Part shown: piece by piece, positions 51,502 through 59,907 of the stretch
Layout of the letters: every line of letters starts with the position of its first letter
Position numbering within the stretch: position 1 is the first letter of the stretch
Assembly (NCBI GenBank): GCA_965278995.1
Contig: OZ257136.1
Span: 3,968,001 to 4,032,000 of the forward strand
DNA length: 64,000 nt
From: JADJYF01 sp965278995
GTDB lineage: Bacteria; Pseudomonadota; Gammaproteobacteria; Ga0077536
Direction: 5' to 3'
Notes under the pieces: generated by a model
Told to the model about the DNA's origin: nothing
Database searches by the model: none
The model's input: the letters and a program-made list of their open reading frames with translations, nothing else
Program-made: the position numbers and the translations under genes

Positions 51502-51987
51502 CGCACTTCGGTGCTCCAATTCATATCTCTTGACATAGTCTGCAGCCCATTGGCGCCACACTTCATACGATCTTATCTCTAGACTGGCATTGCCTTGAGC
51601 CCGCTGCGCGGCGCGCCAGCCCCTAGTGCAATTGGCCACAAGTTCAAACGTTCGCGCGATCAGCTCTATTGTCGCTAGTTCCGGGGCCGGTGCTCTCATT
51701 AATCGCGTGGCGTACAAGTAAACGTCGTCCCGACGTCCTGCCTTCTCCATATGGCCCGCAGCGATTCTCAAAGCGGAGAAGTCATCTGGCTCGTGTGCAA
51801 GAATTTGTTGAGCTATCTGGAACGCTTGTTCAGACAGGTCGTTCCGCCAATAGATGTCAGCTAATGCATGAAGAGCCAGCTCATCATTAGGATTCGCCAC
51901 CAAGACTTCGCTGCATATTCGCTCCACGTCGCCTATGCTGTTGCGGCCAGATGCTCTGGCCAGTGCAGCGATGCAGAATGGGTTCAT
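51496..51987 (-). CDS. TPR-like protein (cassette)
   Basis: 163 residues. ICSEVLVANPNDELALHALA, then QAFQIAQQILAHEPDDFSAL, RIAAGHMEKAGR are TPR-like helix pairs. Probably a protein-interaction module. No signal peptide. Confidence 0.65.
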   Translation of the reverse strand: MNPFCIAALARASGRNSIGDVERICSEVLVANPNDELALHALADIYWRNDLSEQAFQIAQQILAHEPDDFSALRIAAGHMEKAGRRDDVYLYATRLMRAPAPELATIELIARTFELVANCTRGWRAAQRAQGNASLEIRSYEVWRQWAADYVKRYELEHRSAP

Positions 51988-52004
51988 GGCTATGCTTCGG
52001 TGCG

Positions 52005-52073
52005 CCCTAACGTGCCGTTCAGCGGCGCCGGAGTGCGAAGCACGGAGGCGTCCGCTGCAACGGCTGGTTAGGC
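52005..52073 (-). repeat. attC, gttcag subtype
   Basis: ccctaac / gttaggc; loop tgcgaagca. Confidence 0.92.
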
Positions 52074-52389
52074 CACACTTCTAAATTTTGAAATGGAGCT
52101 AGCACCGCGCTTCCCTTTAGCCACAATACCTTTTGCTCATTGGACATGACGTCCACGACGCTGCAGGCATATGCAAACCGATGAACTCTACATGTAGCCC
52201 TTTATTCTTACCGCCGGCCGACAATTGAACCAATAGGTTTAGATAGATACTCGGCTGTCGTTTTACGATGGACTTTCCTCATCTTTCACTGACCTTTCGG
52301 CTAGCTGTGGAGCAAAGCCCCGGCATGGGCTTTCTTGCCCCGTAATCGCCGGCGCTCGTTGTGCCGATAGCTTTCAAAGCTTTCGTGTG
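52074..52389. repeat. cassette family D, copy 2
   Basis: Identical or nearly so to 59015-59330. Confidence 0.88.
52208..52282 (-). CDS. candidate 24-residue protein, family D copy 2
   Basis: MRKVHRKTTAEYLSKPIG then SIVGRR; the same frame as copy 1 with R2 for K2 and T8 for V8. Confidence 0.35.
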   Translation of the reverse strand: MRKVHRKTTAEYLSKPIGSIVGRR

Positions 52390-52458
52390 GCCTAACGTGC
52401 CCTTGAGCTGCGCCGGAGTGCGAAGCACGGAGGCGTCAGCTCGAAGGGCTGGTTAGGC
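52390..52458 (-). repeat. attC, cttgagctgc subtype
   Basis: gcctaac / gttaggc; loop tgcgaagca; arms gcccttgagctgcgccgg and gcgtcagctcgaagggc. Confidence 0.92.
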
Positions 52459-52514
52459 CTCTCTGATGAAATTTCTCGCGAGCTCAATTCCAGCACCCAA
52501 TTCCTCTTGTAATT

Positions 52515-52886
52515 CTATGTTCTGGATCGCAGTAGCGCCACGAGGCTCGCGACCGCCATTGCGGCGTGCAGCCCGACATTTCCAAAAATTATCGGTTGCG
52601 CGATCGCCGCCAGGCCGCCCACGAATTGTATTGTTGCCTCAATGGCGTTGAAAAATGTGAGCCCAATCAGCAGCCATCGTTGTGCTGCTGGTAGTTGTAC
52701 GTTTCGCAGACCCCATAAGACTAAGCCGAACCCAATTAGGGTTGCGCCATAGCCCCGTGCAATGAGTTCTCCGGCTGGGTCTAGTGAAACACCAAATTGG
52801 GAGAACAGCTTTCCCGGAAACAGAATAGCGCCAAGACCAAATGGAAGAGTTTGTAGGGCACTAATGAAGAAGATGATTTTGGACAT
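52515..52886 (-). CDS. small membrane protein (cassette)
   Basis: 123 residues with four hydrophobic helices (IIFFISALQTLPFGLGAILF; GYGATLIGFGLVLWGLRNV; WLLIGLTFFNAIEATIQFV; LHAAMAVASLVALL). The layout is like the DUF4345-type protein at 30743-31141, but the sequence is different. Confidence 0.7.
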   Translation of the reverse strand: MSKIIFFISALQTLPFGLGAILFPGKLFSQFGVSLDPAGELIARGYGATLIGFGLVLWGLRNVQLPAAQRWLLIGLTFFNAIEATIQFVGGLAAIAQPIIFGNVGLHAAMAVASLVALLRSRT

Positions 52887-52947
52887 CGCTCCACCGCGCT
52901 ACATCGCTGAGTAATTGGACGCCGAACCAACCCGCGACGCAAGAGAG

Positions 52948-53016
52948 GCCTAACGCGCCGATGAGCGGCGCCGGAGTGCGCAGCACGAAGGCGTCCGCTC
53001 CATTGGCTTGTTAGGC
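52948..53016 (-). repeat. attC
   Basis: gcctaacgcg / gttaggc; arms end ccggag / gcgtccgctccatt; loop tgcgcagca. Confidence 0.92.
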
Positions 53017-53059
53017 GTCGCTTTTCTTGGTTTGAGCTTTTCGCTTCTGATTGCGCCCT

Positions 53060-53497
53060 TCATTGTCGATTTTTCGCCCGAACGGTTTTACGAGGAAATT
53101 CGCTGATGCCGATCCACGTGAGATCTGTGTTCTGGCAGCCGTGTTCTAGGATGCCTTCAAGTGCAAGTCGAGCCAAGTCTACTGGAGTAAATAGTTCTTT
53201 GGGCCAGAGTTCTTGTGTCTGCCCACCGAGATCTACGTAGACCGTAGGCTCAGAGAGAGATGGTTGAATTGAAAGAAAATAACCACCTGATCCTGGGGTT
53301 TCGAAACACTGTACGACGTATCCGAACGCTAGATGCCAAGACACTTGGAGCAGTGGAAAGCACCCACCAACTGGTTTTATTTGCACCTCATCCCACGCCT
53401 GTCGCTGTTGCATAGCATTCAGAACTGGAAGAACCAGCTCAAATTCAACCGGCTGGTACTCGCCAGCACTGACGGTGGAGTAGTTGAACTTGGGCAT
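53060..53497 (-). CDS. hypothetical cassette protein
   Basis: 145 residues, soluble, beta-rich. FPLLQVSWHLAFGYVVQCFE, then PTVYVDLGGQTQELWPKELF. The size and composition are like immunity or toxin-partner proteins, but no family is recognised. Confidence 0.6.
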   Translation of the reverse strand: MPKFNYSTVSAGEYQPVEFELVLPVLNAMQQRQAWDEVQIKPVGGCFPLLQVSWHLAFGYVVQCFETPGSGGYFLSIQPSLSEPTVYVDLGGQTQELWPKELFTPVDLARLALEGILEHGCQNTDLTWIGISEFPRKTVRAKNRQ

Positions 53498-53522
53498 ATG
53501 CCGATTCTCCGTCTCTCGCGAC

Positions 53523-53591
53523 GCCTAACGTGCCGATGAGCGGCGTTGGAGTGCGAAGCACGGAAACGTCCGCTCGATTGGCTTGTTAGAG
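53523..53591 (-). repeat. attC
   Basis: gcctaac / gttagag; loop tgcgaagca. Confidence 0.93.
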
Positions 53592-53950
53592 CACGCTTTC
53601 TTCATGGCCGTGACCACCTTCTCGGCTACCCCGGAACGCCGGTTCTTTAATTACGACATTCGCCACAGCAGCTCCGTGCGCTCGTGAAATGTAGCGCAGT
53701 ATTCTTGCAAAGCACCAACACTCGTACCATAGACCTGTAGCTCTGCCACGGCACTAGCCCGACCTCAAGCCCACAACTCACCAGTGCTCGTGCCTAAGAC
53801 TATAGGGACCGGCAGCAACGGCTAGCCGACCTCTATTCTTCCGATCGCGGCGTAAGCGATCAACGCGGCGCCAGCAGCTGACCATATCGTTTCAAGGAGC
53901 AAATAATCTCAAGAGCCTGAATAGCGCCACGAGCTATTGTTCTTCGCGTG
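53592..53950. repeat. cassette family E, copy 1 (no conventional gene)
   Basis: About 360 bp, about 90% like 61474-61842. No frame longer than 30 codons is shared by both copies. Possibly a non-coding RNA or regulatory cassette. Confidence 0.75.
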
Positions 53951-53957
53951 CTCTAAC
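53951..53957 (-). repeat. attC R' box left of IS1182 copy 3
   Basis: ctctaac, split from 55736-55800. Confidence 0.88.
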
Positions 53958-55735
53958 GAGGGTGTAGAAAAACTCGCTGGATGCGAGTCATCGCAGGGAA
54001 CTCAGGCGTACCGCGACGATCTGTGTGATATCGATCGGACAACACACAGGAGATGGGGTGATGGCGCGGTACTACGACGTCGACGCAGATCTGCGGTTCG
54101 TCGCCCTCGACCTCGCCGAGCAGTTGCGGCCCGGGACATTTGAGCATGCGCTGAGTCACCTTATCGACCACGAACTCGACCTCTCGCATTTCGATGCTCG
54201 TTATCGTAACGACGAGACCGGTGCGCCGGCCTATCCGCCCACCATGCTGTTGAAGGTCGTCCTGTTCGGTTACTCGCAGGGACTCCTCGGCAGCCGACCT
54301 ATCGCGCGTGCCTGTGTCCGCGACGCGACCTTCATTGCGCTGAGCGGCGACAGCCAACCGCACTTCACCACCATCGCGCATTTCGTCAGCACCCTCGGCG
54401 ATGACATCGCCACCGTGTTCGGCGCCGTGCTCGCCATCTGCCAGCGGCAGGGTCTCATCGGCAGCGAATTATTCGCCATCGATGGCGTGAAACTACCGAG
54501 TAACGCATCCAAGCACAAGAGTGGTACGCGGGCGGACTTCGAGCACCAGGCAAGCAAACTCGAAACGACTGCGAAAGCGTTGCTGCTCCGCCATCAGACG
54601 GTCGACGGCGAGTGCGTCGAGACCGACGATATCCAGCGCACGGCACGCCAGCTCGAACAGCTTCAGCGCGACGCCGGCGAACTACGCGAGTGGCTGGCCG
54701 CCAATCCTGAGGACCGCCGTGGCGCCAGCGGCAATGTCGTCAAGAGTAATCGGACTGATAATGAAAGCGCGAAGATGGGCACCGAGAAGGGTGTCATCCA
54801 GGGTTACACCGGGGTCGCTGCAGTCGATGCTAAACACCAAATCATTGTGGCTGCCGAGGCCTACGGCACGGGTTCAGAGCAATCGCTTCTGATCCCGATG
54901 GTCGAGGCGACCGCGCCTTATCGCCATGACCAGACCCTCATCACGGCCGACGCCGGCTATTACAGCAAAGACAGCTTGGTCGCACTCGAGGCCATGAACG
55001 TCAACGCCCTGATTGCCGACAACCAGATGCGCAAGCGCGACGAGCGCTTCGAAGGGCAGGCCCGACATCAGACCAAACCCGACCCGCTTTACGATAAGTC
55101 CGGCGAGTCGAAGAAGCCACCCTGCTACACGCCGTCCGACTTCGCGCATGACCCGGTAGCCGGCACCTGCATGTGCCCGGCGGGGAAATCACTTTACCGA
55201 CATGGGTCGAACTGTCGCATCAATGGTCGAGAAGCCGTTCGCTTCCAAGGGGCAAAGCGCGATTGTGTCCCGTGTACGCACCGCGACCGTTGTCTGCGCA
55301 CACCCGACAGGACGCATACCCGGCAAGTCGCGTTCTTTAATGACAAGAACCCGACACTCGCGGACCGGCTCGCCATGCGGATGCGCGAACGTATCGACAG
55401 TGACGATGGACGCAAGCAATACGGGCAGCGCTTCGCCACAGTCGAGCCGGTATTCGGCAACCTGAGACACAACAAACGACTCAATCGATTCACGCTACGC
55501 AGCAAGCGCAAGGTTAACGGGCAATGGTTGCTGTTCAGTCTCGTGCAGAACATCGAGAAGCTGGCGCACTTGGTATACGTACATTAGCGGGAACGAGCGA
55601 GTCCATGCGCATGAACCGCTGTTAATCACCGATCGCACGAAACGCATACAAAGTTATGGCGACACCTGCCCGAGCACGACCTGCAGATCGGCGGACCGAT
55701 ACCCACGCCATGAAATAGGGTTTTTCTACACCCTC
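53958..55735 (+). mobile_element. IS1182-like element, copy 3, inserted in an attC
   Basis: 1,778 bp; the same target position, orientation and AAC duplication as the others; transposase identical to copy 2. Confidence 0.92.
54061..55587 (+). CDS. IS1182-like transposase (copy 3)
   Basis: 508 residues, intact, the same sequence as copy 2, so one of the two is a very recent transposition. Confidence 0.92.
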   Translation: MARYYDVDADLRFVALDLAEQLRPGTFEHALSHLIDHELDLSHFDARYRNDETGAPAYPPTMLLKVVLFGYSQGLLGSRPIARACVRDATFIALSGDSQPHFTTIAHFVSTLGDDIATVFGAVLAICQRQGLIGSELFAIDGVKLPSNASKHKSGTRADFEHQASKLETTAKALLLRHQTVDGECVETDDIQRTARQLEQLQRDAGELREWLAANPEDRRGASGNVVKSNRTDNESAKMGTEKGVIQGYTGVAAVDAKHQIIVAAEAYGTGSEQSLLIPMVEATAPYRHDQTLITADAGYYSKDSLVALEAMNVNALIADNQMRKRDERFEGQARHQTKPDPLYDKSGESKKPPCYTPSDFAHDPVAGTCMCPAGKSLYRHGSNCRINGREAVRFQGAKRDCVPCTHRDRCLRTPDRTHTRQVAFFNDKNPTLADRLAMRMRERIDSDDGRKQYGQRFATVEPVFGNLRHNKRLNRFTLRSKRKVNGQWLLFSLVQNIEKLAHLVYVH

Positions 55736-55800
55736 AACGTGCCGATGAGCGGCGTTGGAGTGCGAAGCACGGAAACGTCCGCTCGATTGGCTTGTTAGAT
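55736..55800 (-). repeat. attC remainder right of IS1182 copy 3
   Basis: aacgtgccgatgagcggcgt ... gttagat; loop tgcgaagca. Confidence 0.9.
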
Positions 55801-56131
55801 GGCGCCTTCATGAGCCGCAGGCCTTTTCTTGATTTGATGCCTATGTTGCCACAGGCCAGGTCGGGCTTGAGCTTATCAGGCACCTCCATGAATTCAATCC
55901 AGTAGCTGGTTTAACCTGGGCCGCTGGCTCGGCGCCAACGACTGAACAATCAGCCAACTCTCCCTTCGCCAATTGACGCTGCGTCTCGGGCGCGCCGCAG
56001 AATGCCGGCCGCACCGGAAGCCACTCACTTCAATCGGTTGGCGATGGACTTCTTTTAATCCACCGATGACGACGCCTTGTGAATCCTGCAAGGTGCTATT
56101 GTCGCCGTTGTTCCGGAAGACTATTCGCGCC
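55801..56131. repeat. cassette family C, copy 3
   Basis: Differs from 50666-50996 in one or two bases. Confidence 0.88.
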
Positions 56132-56133
56132 AT
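55894..56133 (-). CDS. family C cassette protein
   Basis: 79 residues, identical to the copy at 50759-50998. Confidence 0.5.
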   Translation of the reverse strand: MARIVFRNNGDNSTLQDSQGVVIGGLKEVHRQPIEVSGFRCGRHSAARPRRSVNWRRESWLIVQSLAPSQRPRLNQLLD

Positions 56134-56200
56134 CTAACGTGCCGATGAGCGGCGTTGGAGCGCGCAGCGCGGAAACGTCCGCTCGATTGGCTTGTTGGGC
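56132..56200 (-). repeat. attC
   Basis: atctaac / gttgggc; loop gcgcgcagcgc. Confidence 0.93.
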
Positions 56201-56689
56201 GTTGCATCGATGTGGTCGGCCACCGAGATTGGTTGAAACTCAGTAACCCTAGCGCTTGTTCGGGGATGTTGCTCCAGATGCCAATTGGCCATTACAGCTG
56301 CTCTTTAATGGAGCTATGAGCCGAGCATAGCTGCAGATTGCAACTGACACCATACATAGCCATTAGAATGATGTTTCGCAAATAGCGGCCTACGAACGCG
56401 CCACCGATAGTGGTTTAAGGTTGGTGTGACTCTGCTTCGCGCGGTATCGGACGGAGCCGCTCGCGAGGCGCGCAACGACACGGCTGACTGATCCGACGTG
56501 CGATCTCGCCTCGCCAACCGCCAAGTGAACTCGCGCGACAGGATAACTACCATACATTTCGATCAGCGGCACCAACATGCCTTTAGTATTCGCTATGGCG
56601 AGGCTCTGACAGCGCTCGAGCAAATACTGCATTGTTCTACTCATGCGCCTCAGTTCGGATCTGCGTCGCGCCTGGGATCTAGAAGCGAC
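56201..56689. repeat. cassette family B, copy 3
   Basis: A third, slightly shorter version with a base deletion near 56415 relative to copy 2. Confidence 0.85.
56390..56644 (-). CDS. family B cassette protein, C-terminus changed by frameshift
   Basis: 84 residues from MSRTMQYLL; identical to copy 2 up to VRYRAKQSH, then a one-base deletion gives a new short end (TNLKPLSVARS). Confidence 0.35.
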   Translation of the reverse strand: MSRTMQYLLERCQSLAIANTKGMLVPLIEMYGSYPVARVHLAVGEARSHVGSVSRVVARLASGSVRYRAKQSHTNLKPLSVARS

Positions 56690-56758
56690 GCCCAACGTGC
56701 CGATGAGCGGCGTTGTAGTGCGAAGCACGGAAACGTCCGCTCGATTGGCTGGTTAGCT
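56690..56758 (-). repeat. attC
   Basis: gcccaac / gttagct; loop tgcgaagca; gttgtag in place of gttggag. Confidence 0.92.
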
Positions 56759-56762
56759 GCTT

Positions 56763-57071
56763 TCACCCGAGTGTTTCTGCAATAACCTCGGGGTGGCGAA
56801 AAGCGATCTGAATGAGGGCTTGTGCCGCGCCCGACGGCTGACGACGACCTTGCTCCCACTCTTGCAGGGTGCGCGCCGAGATTTGAAGTGCCTTCGCGAA
56901 CTGAGCCTGGGACAGGCCAGTTTTCATTCGCGCCGCAGCGACTTTATTGGGTGTGACGCGGGTTGTCCGTGCCGCTTTTCCGGCCTTCATCTCGCGCACT
57001 GACTTTAGAAGTGTTGCGCCGAGCTCCTTACCAGTGATGGTCTCGGCTTTCTTCACGGCTTTCTTAGTCAT
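56763..57071 (-). CDS. HigA/NadS-like helix-turn-helix antitoxin
   Basis: 102 residues from the ATG at 57071 (a GTG at 57086 is also possible). C-terminal HTH: ARMKTGLSQAQFAKALQISA, then RTLQEWEQGRRQPSGAAQAL. It lies downstream of the toxin with an 8-bp overlap, the reversed order typical of higBA and nadS pairs. Confidence 0.88.
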   Translation of the reverse strand: MTKKAVKKAETITGKELGATLLKSVREMKAGKAARTTRVTPNKVAAARMKTGLSQAQFAKALQISARTLQEWEQGRRQPSGAAQALIQIAFRHPEVIAETLG

Positions 57072-57378
57072 ATTCAATGGTTTCACGGATGGCTTTCAGT
57101 ATATGGGCGGGTATGTTGCCCCGAATACTCTTGGCGTATATGACGAGCAGCCAAATTTCACCGCTCGCCAAGCGAGTGAAATAGATAACGCGGACTCCGC
57201 CACGCTTGCCGGAGCCTGCTCTCGCCCAGCGGACTTTTCGACAGCCTCCGCTTCCTGGAACGACATCGCCAACTTCTGGGTTAGCGGCAATCCAGGCGCA
57301 GAAGGCCCCTCGTTCTTCCTCCGACCATAATGCTTTGGCCTCAGCAACGAAGGTCGGGGTTTCGATAACGGTGAGCAC
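57064..57378 (-). CDS. HigB/RelE-family toxin
   Basis: 104 residues from a GTG. TVIETPTFVAEAKALWSEEE, then DVVPGSGGCRKVRWARAGSG and GGVRVIYFTRLASGEIWLLV are standard for the HigB/RelE (DUF1044-like) group. A ribosome-dependent or free RNase toxin. Confidence 0.9.
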   Translation of the reverse strand: MLTVIETPTFVAEAKALWSEEERGAFCAWIAANPEVGDVVPGSGGCRKVRWARAGSGKRGGVRVIYFTRLASGEIWLLVIYAKSIRGNIPAHILKAIRETIEYD

Positions 57379-57429
57379 GTGGCCGAATATACGTCATTGC
57401 CGTAGAGTCGGCAAGGCGCAAAATAAAGC

Positions 57430-57498
57430 AGCTAACGTGCCAATGAGCGGCGTTGGAGTGCGAAGCACGGAAACGTCCGCTCGATTGGCTTGTTAGAT
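57430..57498 (-). repeat. attC
   Basis: agctaac / gttagat; gccaatgagcgg in the left arm; loop tgcgaagca. Confidence 0.93.
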
Positions 57499-57828
57499 GG
57501 CGCTTTCATGAGCCGCAGGCCTTTCGTTGATTTGATACCTATGTTGCCACAGGCCAGGGCGGGCTAGAGCTTATCAGGCGACTCCATGAATTCAATCCTG
57601 TAGTTGGTTTAATCTGGGCCGCTGGCTCGGCGCCGACGACTGAACAATCAGCCACCTCTCCCTTCGCCAATTGACGCTGCGGATCGGGCGCGACGCAGAA
57701 TGCCGGCCATAAAGGAAGCCGCTCACTTCAATCGGTTGGCGATGGACTACTTTTAAGCCACCGACCACGCCGACTTGTGAAACTTGCACAGTGTTATTGT
57801 CGCCGTTGTTCCAGAAACTATTCGCGCC
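57499..57828. repeat. cassette family C, copy 4
   Basis: About 88% like copy 2. Confidence 0.85.
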
Positions 57829-57831
57829 ATC
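57592..57831 (-). pseudogene. family C cassette protein, frameshifted
   Basis: The R'-box ATG opens MARIVSGTTA in a shifted frame; one base is missing near 57812 compared with copy 2. The family text continues in the next frame (VVHRQPIEVSGFLYGRHSAS, then VNWRRERWLIVQSSAPSQRP). Confidence 0.45.
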
Positions 57832-57897
57832 TAACGCGCCGATGAGCGGCGTTGGAGCGCGAAGCGCGGAAACGTCCGCTCGATTGGCTTGTTAGAT
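57829..57897 (-). repeat. attC
   Basis: atctaacgcg / gttagat; loop gcgcgaagcgc. Confidence 0.93.
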
Positions 57898-57898
57898 T

Positions 57899-58288
57899 TC
57901 ATACCTCGATCTTATAGCCAAGTGCCAGTTCGTCTGCTGGGACACCACGAATGCCCCAATTGGACTTGGGTGTTTCGATTATAGTGATCTCAATATCGGT
58001 CGCGGAGATCTCGATTCGGTTGGTTATGTTGGTGTAAAGCAGCCGAATAAGTTTTTTCCTTGTGTCCGTGGTTCTTCCTTCGAACATTGAGATCTCTATT
58101 ACTGTGTAATCGTCGCTGCGGTCGGGTGGATGGATGAATTCCTCTCTATCCAAGGAAATGAAGCGATGAAATCGTTTGTCGGACGGAAACTGGAGTGCTT
58201 CGACGACCGCCGCATGTATGGCATCGGATAAAGCCTTTGTTCGAGAGGCCAGCACCGACTTGAGTCCGTAGATCTTGATTTGAGCCAC
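57899..58288 (-). CDS. tautomerase-family protein (cassette)
   Basis: 129 residues from a GTG. AQIKIYGLKSVLASRTKALS, then FHRFISLDREEFIHPPDRSD and IEISMFEGRTTDTRKKLIRL match the larger, Pro1-lacking tautomerase group (PF14552-like). The catalytic Pro is replaced by Ala after Met, so the reaction is uncertain. Confidence 0.8.
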   Translation of the reverse strand: MAQIKIYGLKSVLASRTKALSDAIHAAVVEALQFPSDKRFHRFISLDREEFIHPPDRSDDYTVIEISMFEGRTTDTRKKLIRLLYTNITNRIEISATDIEITIIETPKSNWGIRGVPADELALGYKIEV

Positions 58289-58302
58289 AGAGCTTTCCTG
58301 AA

Positions 58303-58371
58303 ATCTAACGCGCCGATGAGCGGCGCTGAAGCGCGCAGCGCGAAAGCGTCCGCTCCATTGGCTGGTTAGGC
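58303..58371 (-). repeat. attC
   Basis: atctaacgcg / gttaggc; loop gcgcgcagcgc; arms cgctgaag / aaagcgtccgctccatt. Confidence 0.92.
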
Positions 58372-58938
58372 ATTTCGCCTCACAGTATGAATGACGACTT
58401 TAGTAATTGCCGTTACTTCCCTGAGCGACTTGTACCGGTAGAAGTTTCCGACCACATCGGCGACAAGATACCCCAATGAATCGGGATCCCAGAAGTAAGT
58501 TATTTTATTATTCTCGTCCGCAATTAGGTCCGGAAGGGGAAGCGTATATCGCCCCTCATCGGCACTTATGAATTGCAGAGATTTAATAGTTGTATTGCCA
58601 ATTCGAAGATGCATATGAAAGAAGGAGGTGTATTGATTCGGAAATCTCTTTGTCCATTCCCCGTAAAATTCCCGCTCTCGCTCGCCTCTAACGATTTGAT
58701 ACGTCGCGTCCTTGGTGCACACCCATATCTCCTCTTCCTTGATGTACTCGCGCTTCCATTTCTCGGTACGTAGAAGCCGCTCAAAGTATGTCAGAGAGTT
58801 CCTGGCGCCCAACTCGGCGGATTGGGCTCTCAGTTCGCGTACAAGGTCGTCTCGGGACTTCTTCCCAAAGTGGAGTCCCATCCAATAGGAGGGTATCGCT
58901 CCCAATATGACGCTAAAGATAAGTGACCACCAGTCCAT
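58366..58938 (-). CDS. membrane-anchored hypothetical protein (cassette)
   Basis: 190 residues. N-terminal helix (WWSLIFSVILGAIPSYWMGL), a charged linker, then a soluble domain (EEEIWVCTKDATYQIVRGER, then FFHMHLRIGNTTIKSLQFIS). Not assigned to a family. The stop is in the R'' box. Confidence 0.65.
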   Translation of the reverse strand: MDWWSLIFSVILGAIPSYWMGLHFGKKSRDDLVRELRAQSAELGARNSLTYFERLLRTEKWKREYIKEEEIWVCTKDATYQIVRGEREREFYGEWTKRFPNQYTSFFHMHLRIGNTTIKSLQFISADEGRYTLPLPDLIADENNKITYFWDPDSLGYLVADVVGNFYRYKSLREVTAITKVVIHTVRRNA

Positions 58939-58945
58939 CCGAAAT

Positions 58946-59014
58946 GCCTAACGTGCCGTTCAGCGGCGCCGGAGTGCGAAGCACGGAGGCGTCCGCTGCA
59001 ACGGCTGGTTAGGC
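58946..59014 (-). repeat. attC, gttcag subtype
   Basis: gcctaac / gttaggc; loop tgcgaagca. Confidence 0.92.
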
Positions 59015-59330
59015 CACACTTCTAAATTTTGAAATGGAGCTAGCACCGCGCTTCCCTTTAGCCACAATACCTTTTGCTCATTGGACATGACGTCCACGAC
59101 GCTGCAGGCATATGCAAACCGATGAACTCTACATGTAGCCCTTTATTCTTACCGCCGGCCGACAATTGAACCAATAGGTTTAGATAGATACTCGGCTGTC
59201 GTTTTACGATGGACTTTCCTCATCTTTCACTGACCTTTCGGCTAGCTGTGGAGCAAAGCCCCGGCATGGGCTTTCTTGCCCCGTAATCGCCGGCGCTCGT
59301 TGTGCCGATAGCTTTCAAAGCTTTCGTGTG
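59015..59330. repeat. cassette family D, copy 3
   Basis: Same as copy 2 (52074-52389) base for base as far as compared. Confidence 0.88.
59149..59223 (-). CDS. candidate 24-residue protein, family D copy 3
   Basis: Same sequence as copy 2 (52208-52282). Confidence 0.35.
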   Translation of the reverse strand: MRKVHRKTTAEYLSKPIGSIVGRR

Positions 59331-59399
59331 GCCTAACGTGCCGATGAGCGGCGTTGGAGTGCGAAGCACGGAAACGTCCGCTCGATTGGCTTGTTAGAT
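59331..59399 (-). repeat. attC
   Basis: gcctaac / gttagat; loop tgcgaagca. Confidence 0.93.
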
Positions 59400-59730
59400 G
59401 GCGCCTTCATGAGCCGCAGGCCTTTCCTTGATTTGATGCCTATGTTGCCACAGGCCAGGTCGGGCTTGAGCTTATCAGGCACCTCCATGAATTCAATCCA
59501 GTAGCTGGTTTAACCTGGGCCGCTGGCTCGGCGCCAACGACTGAACAATCAGCCAACTCTCCCTTCGCCAATTGACGCTGCGTCTCGGGCGCGCCGCAGA
59601 ATGCCGGTCGCACCGGAAGCCACTCACTTCAATCGGTTGGCGATGGACTTCTTTTAATCCACCGATGACGACGCCTTGTGAATCCTGCAAGGTGCTATTG
59701 TCGCCGTTGTTCCGGAAGACTATTCGCGCC
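59400..59730. repeat. cassette family C, copy 5
   Basis: One or two base changes from copy 2. Confidence 0.88.
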
Positions 59731-59732
59731 AT
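59493..59732 (-). CDS. family C cassette protein
   Basis: 79 residues; one change (FRCDRHSA for FRCGRHSA) from the copy at 50759-50998. Confidence 0.5.
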   Translation of the reverse strand: MARIVFRNNGDNSTLQDSQGVVIGGLKEVHRQPIEVSGFRCDRHSAARPRRSVNWRRESWLIVQSLAPSQRPRLNQLLD

Positions 59733-59799
59733 CTAACGTGCCGATGAGCGGCGTTGGAGTGCGAAGCACGGAAACGTCCGCTCGATTGGCTTGTTAGGC
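59731..59799 (-). repeat. attC
   Basis: atctaac / gttaggc; loop tgcgaagca. Confidence 0.93.
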
Positions 59800-59907
59800 G
59801 GCGGCCTCTGCTTTGAACCTTGATTGGCTTTCACGAGTGGGCTTTTATTTCGATTAAGGGATGTTGTGAACTCGCATTACAACCTGGATCCTTCCCGCGC
59901 TGTGCAT

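Noticed and set aside
57592..57831. Curli-like repeat (NNGDNNTVQVSQ) in family C copy 4
   Set aside because: The resemblance to curlin repeats is limited to one stretch in a frameshifted copy and is absent in the other copies.
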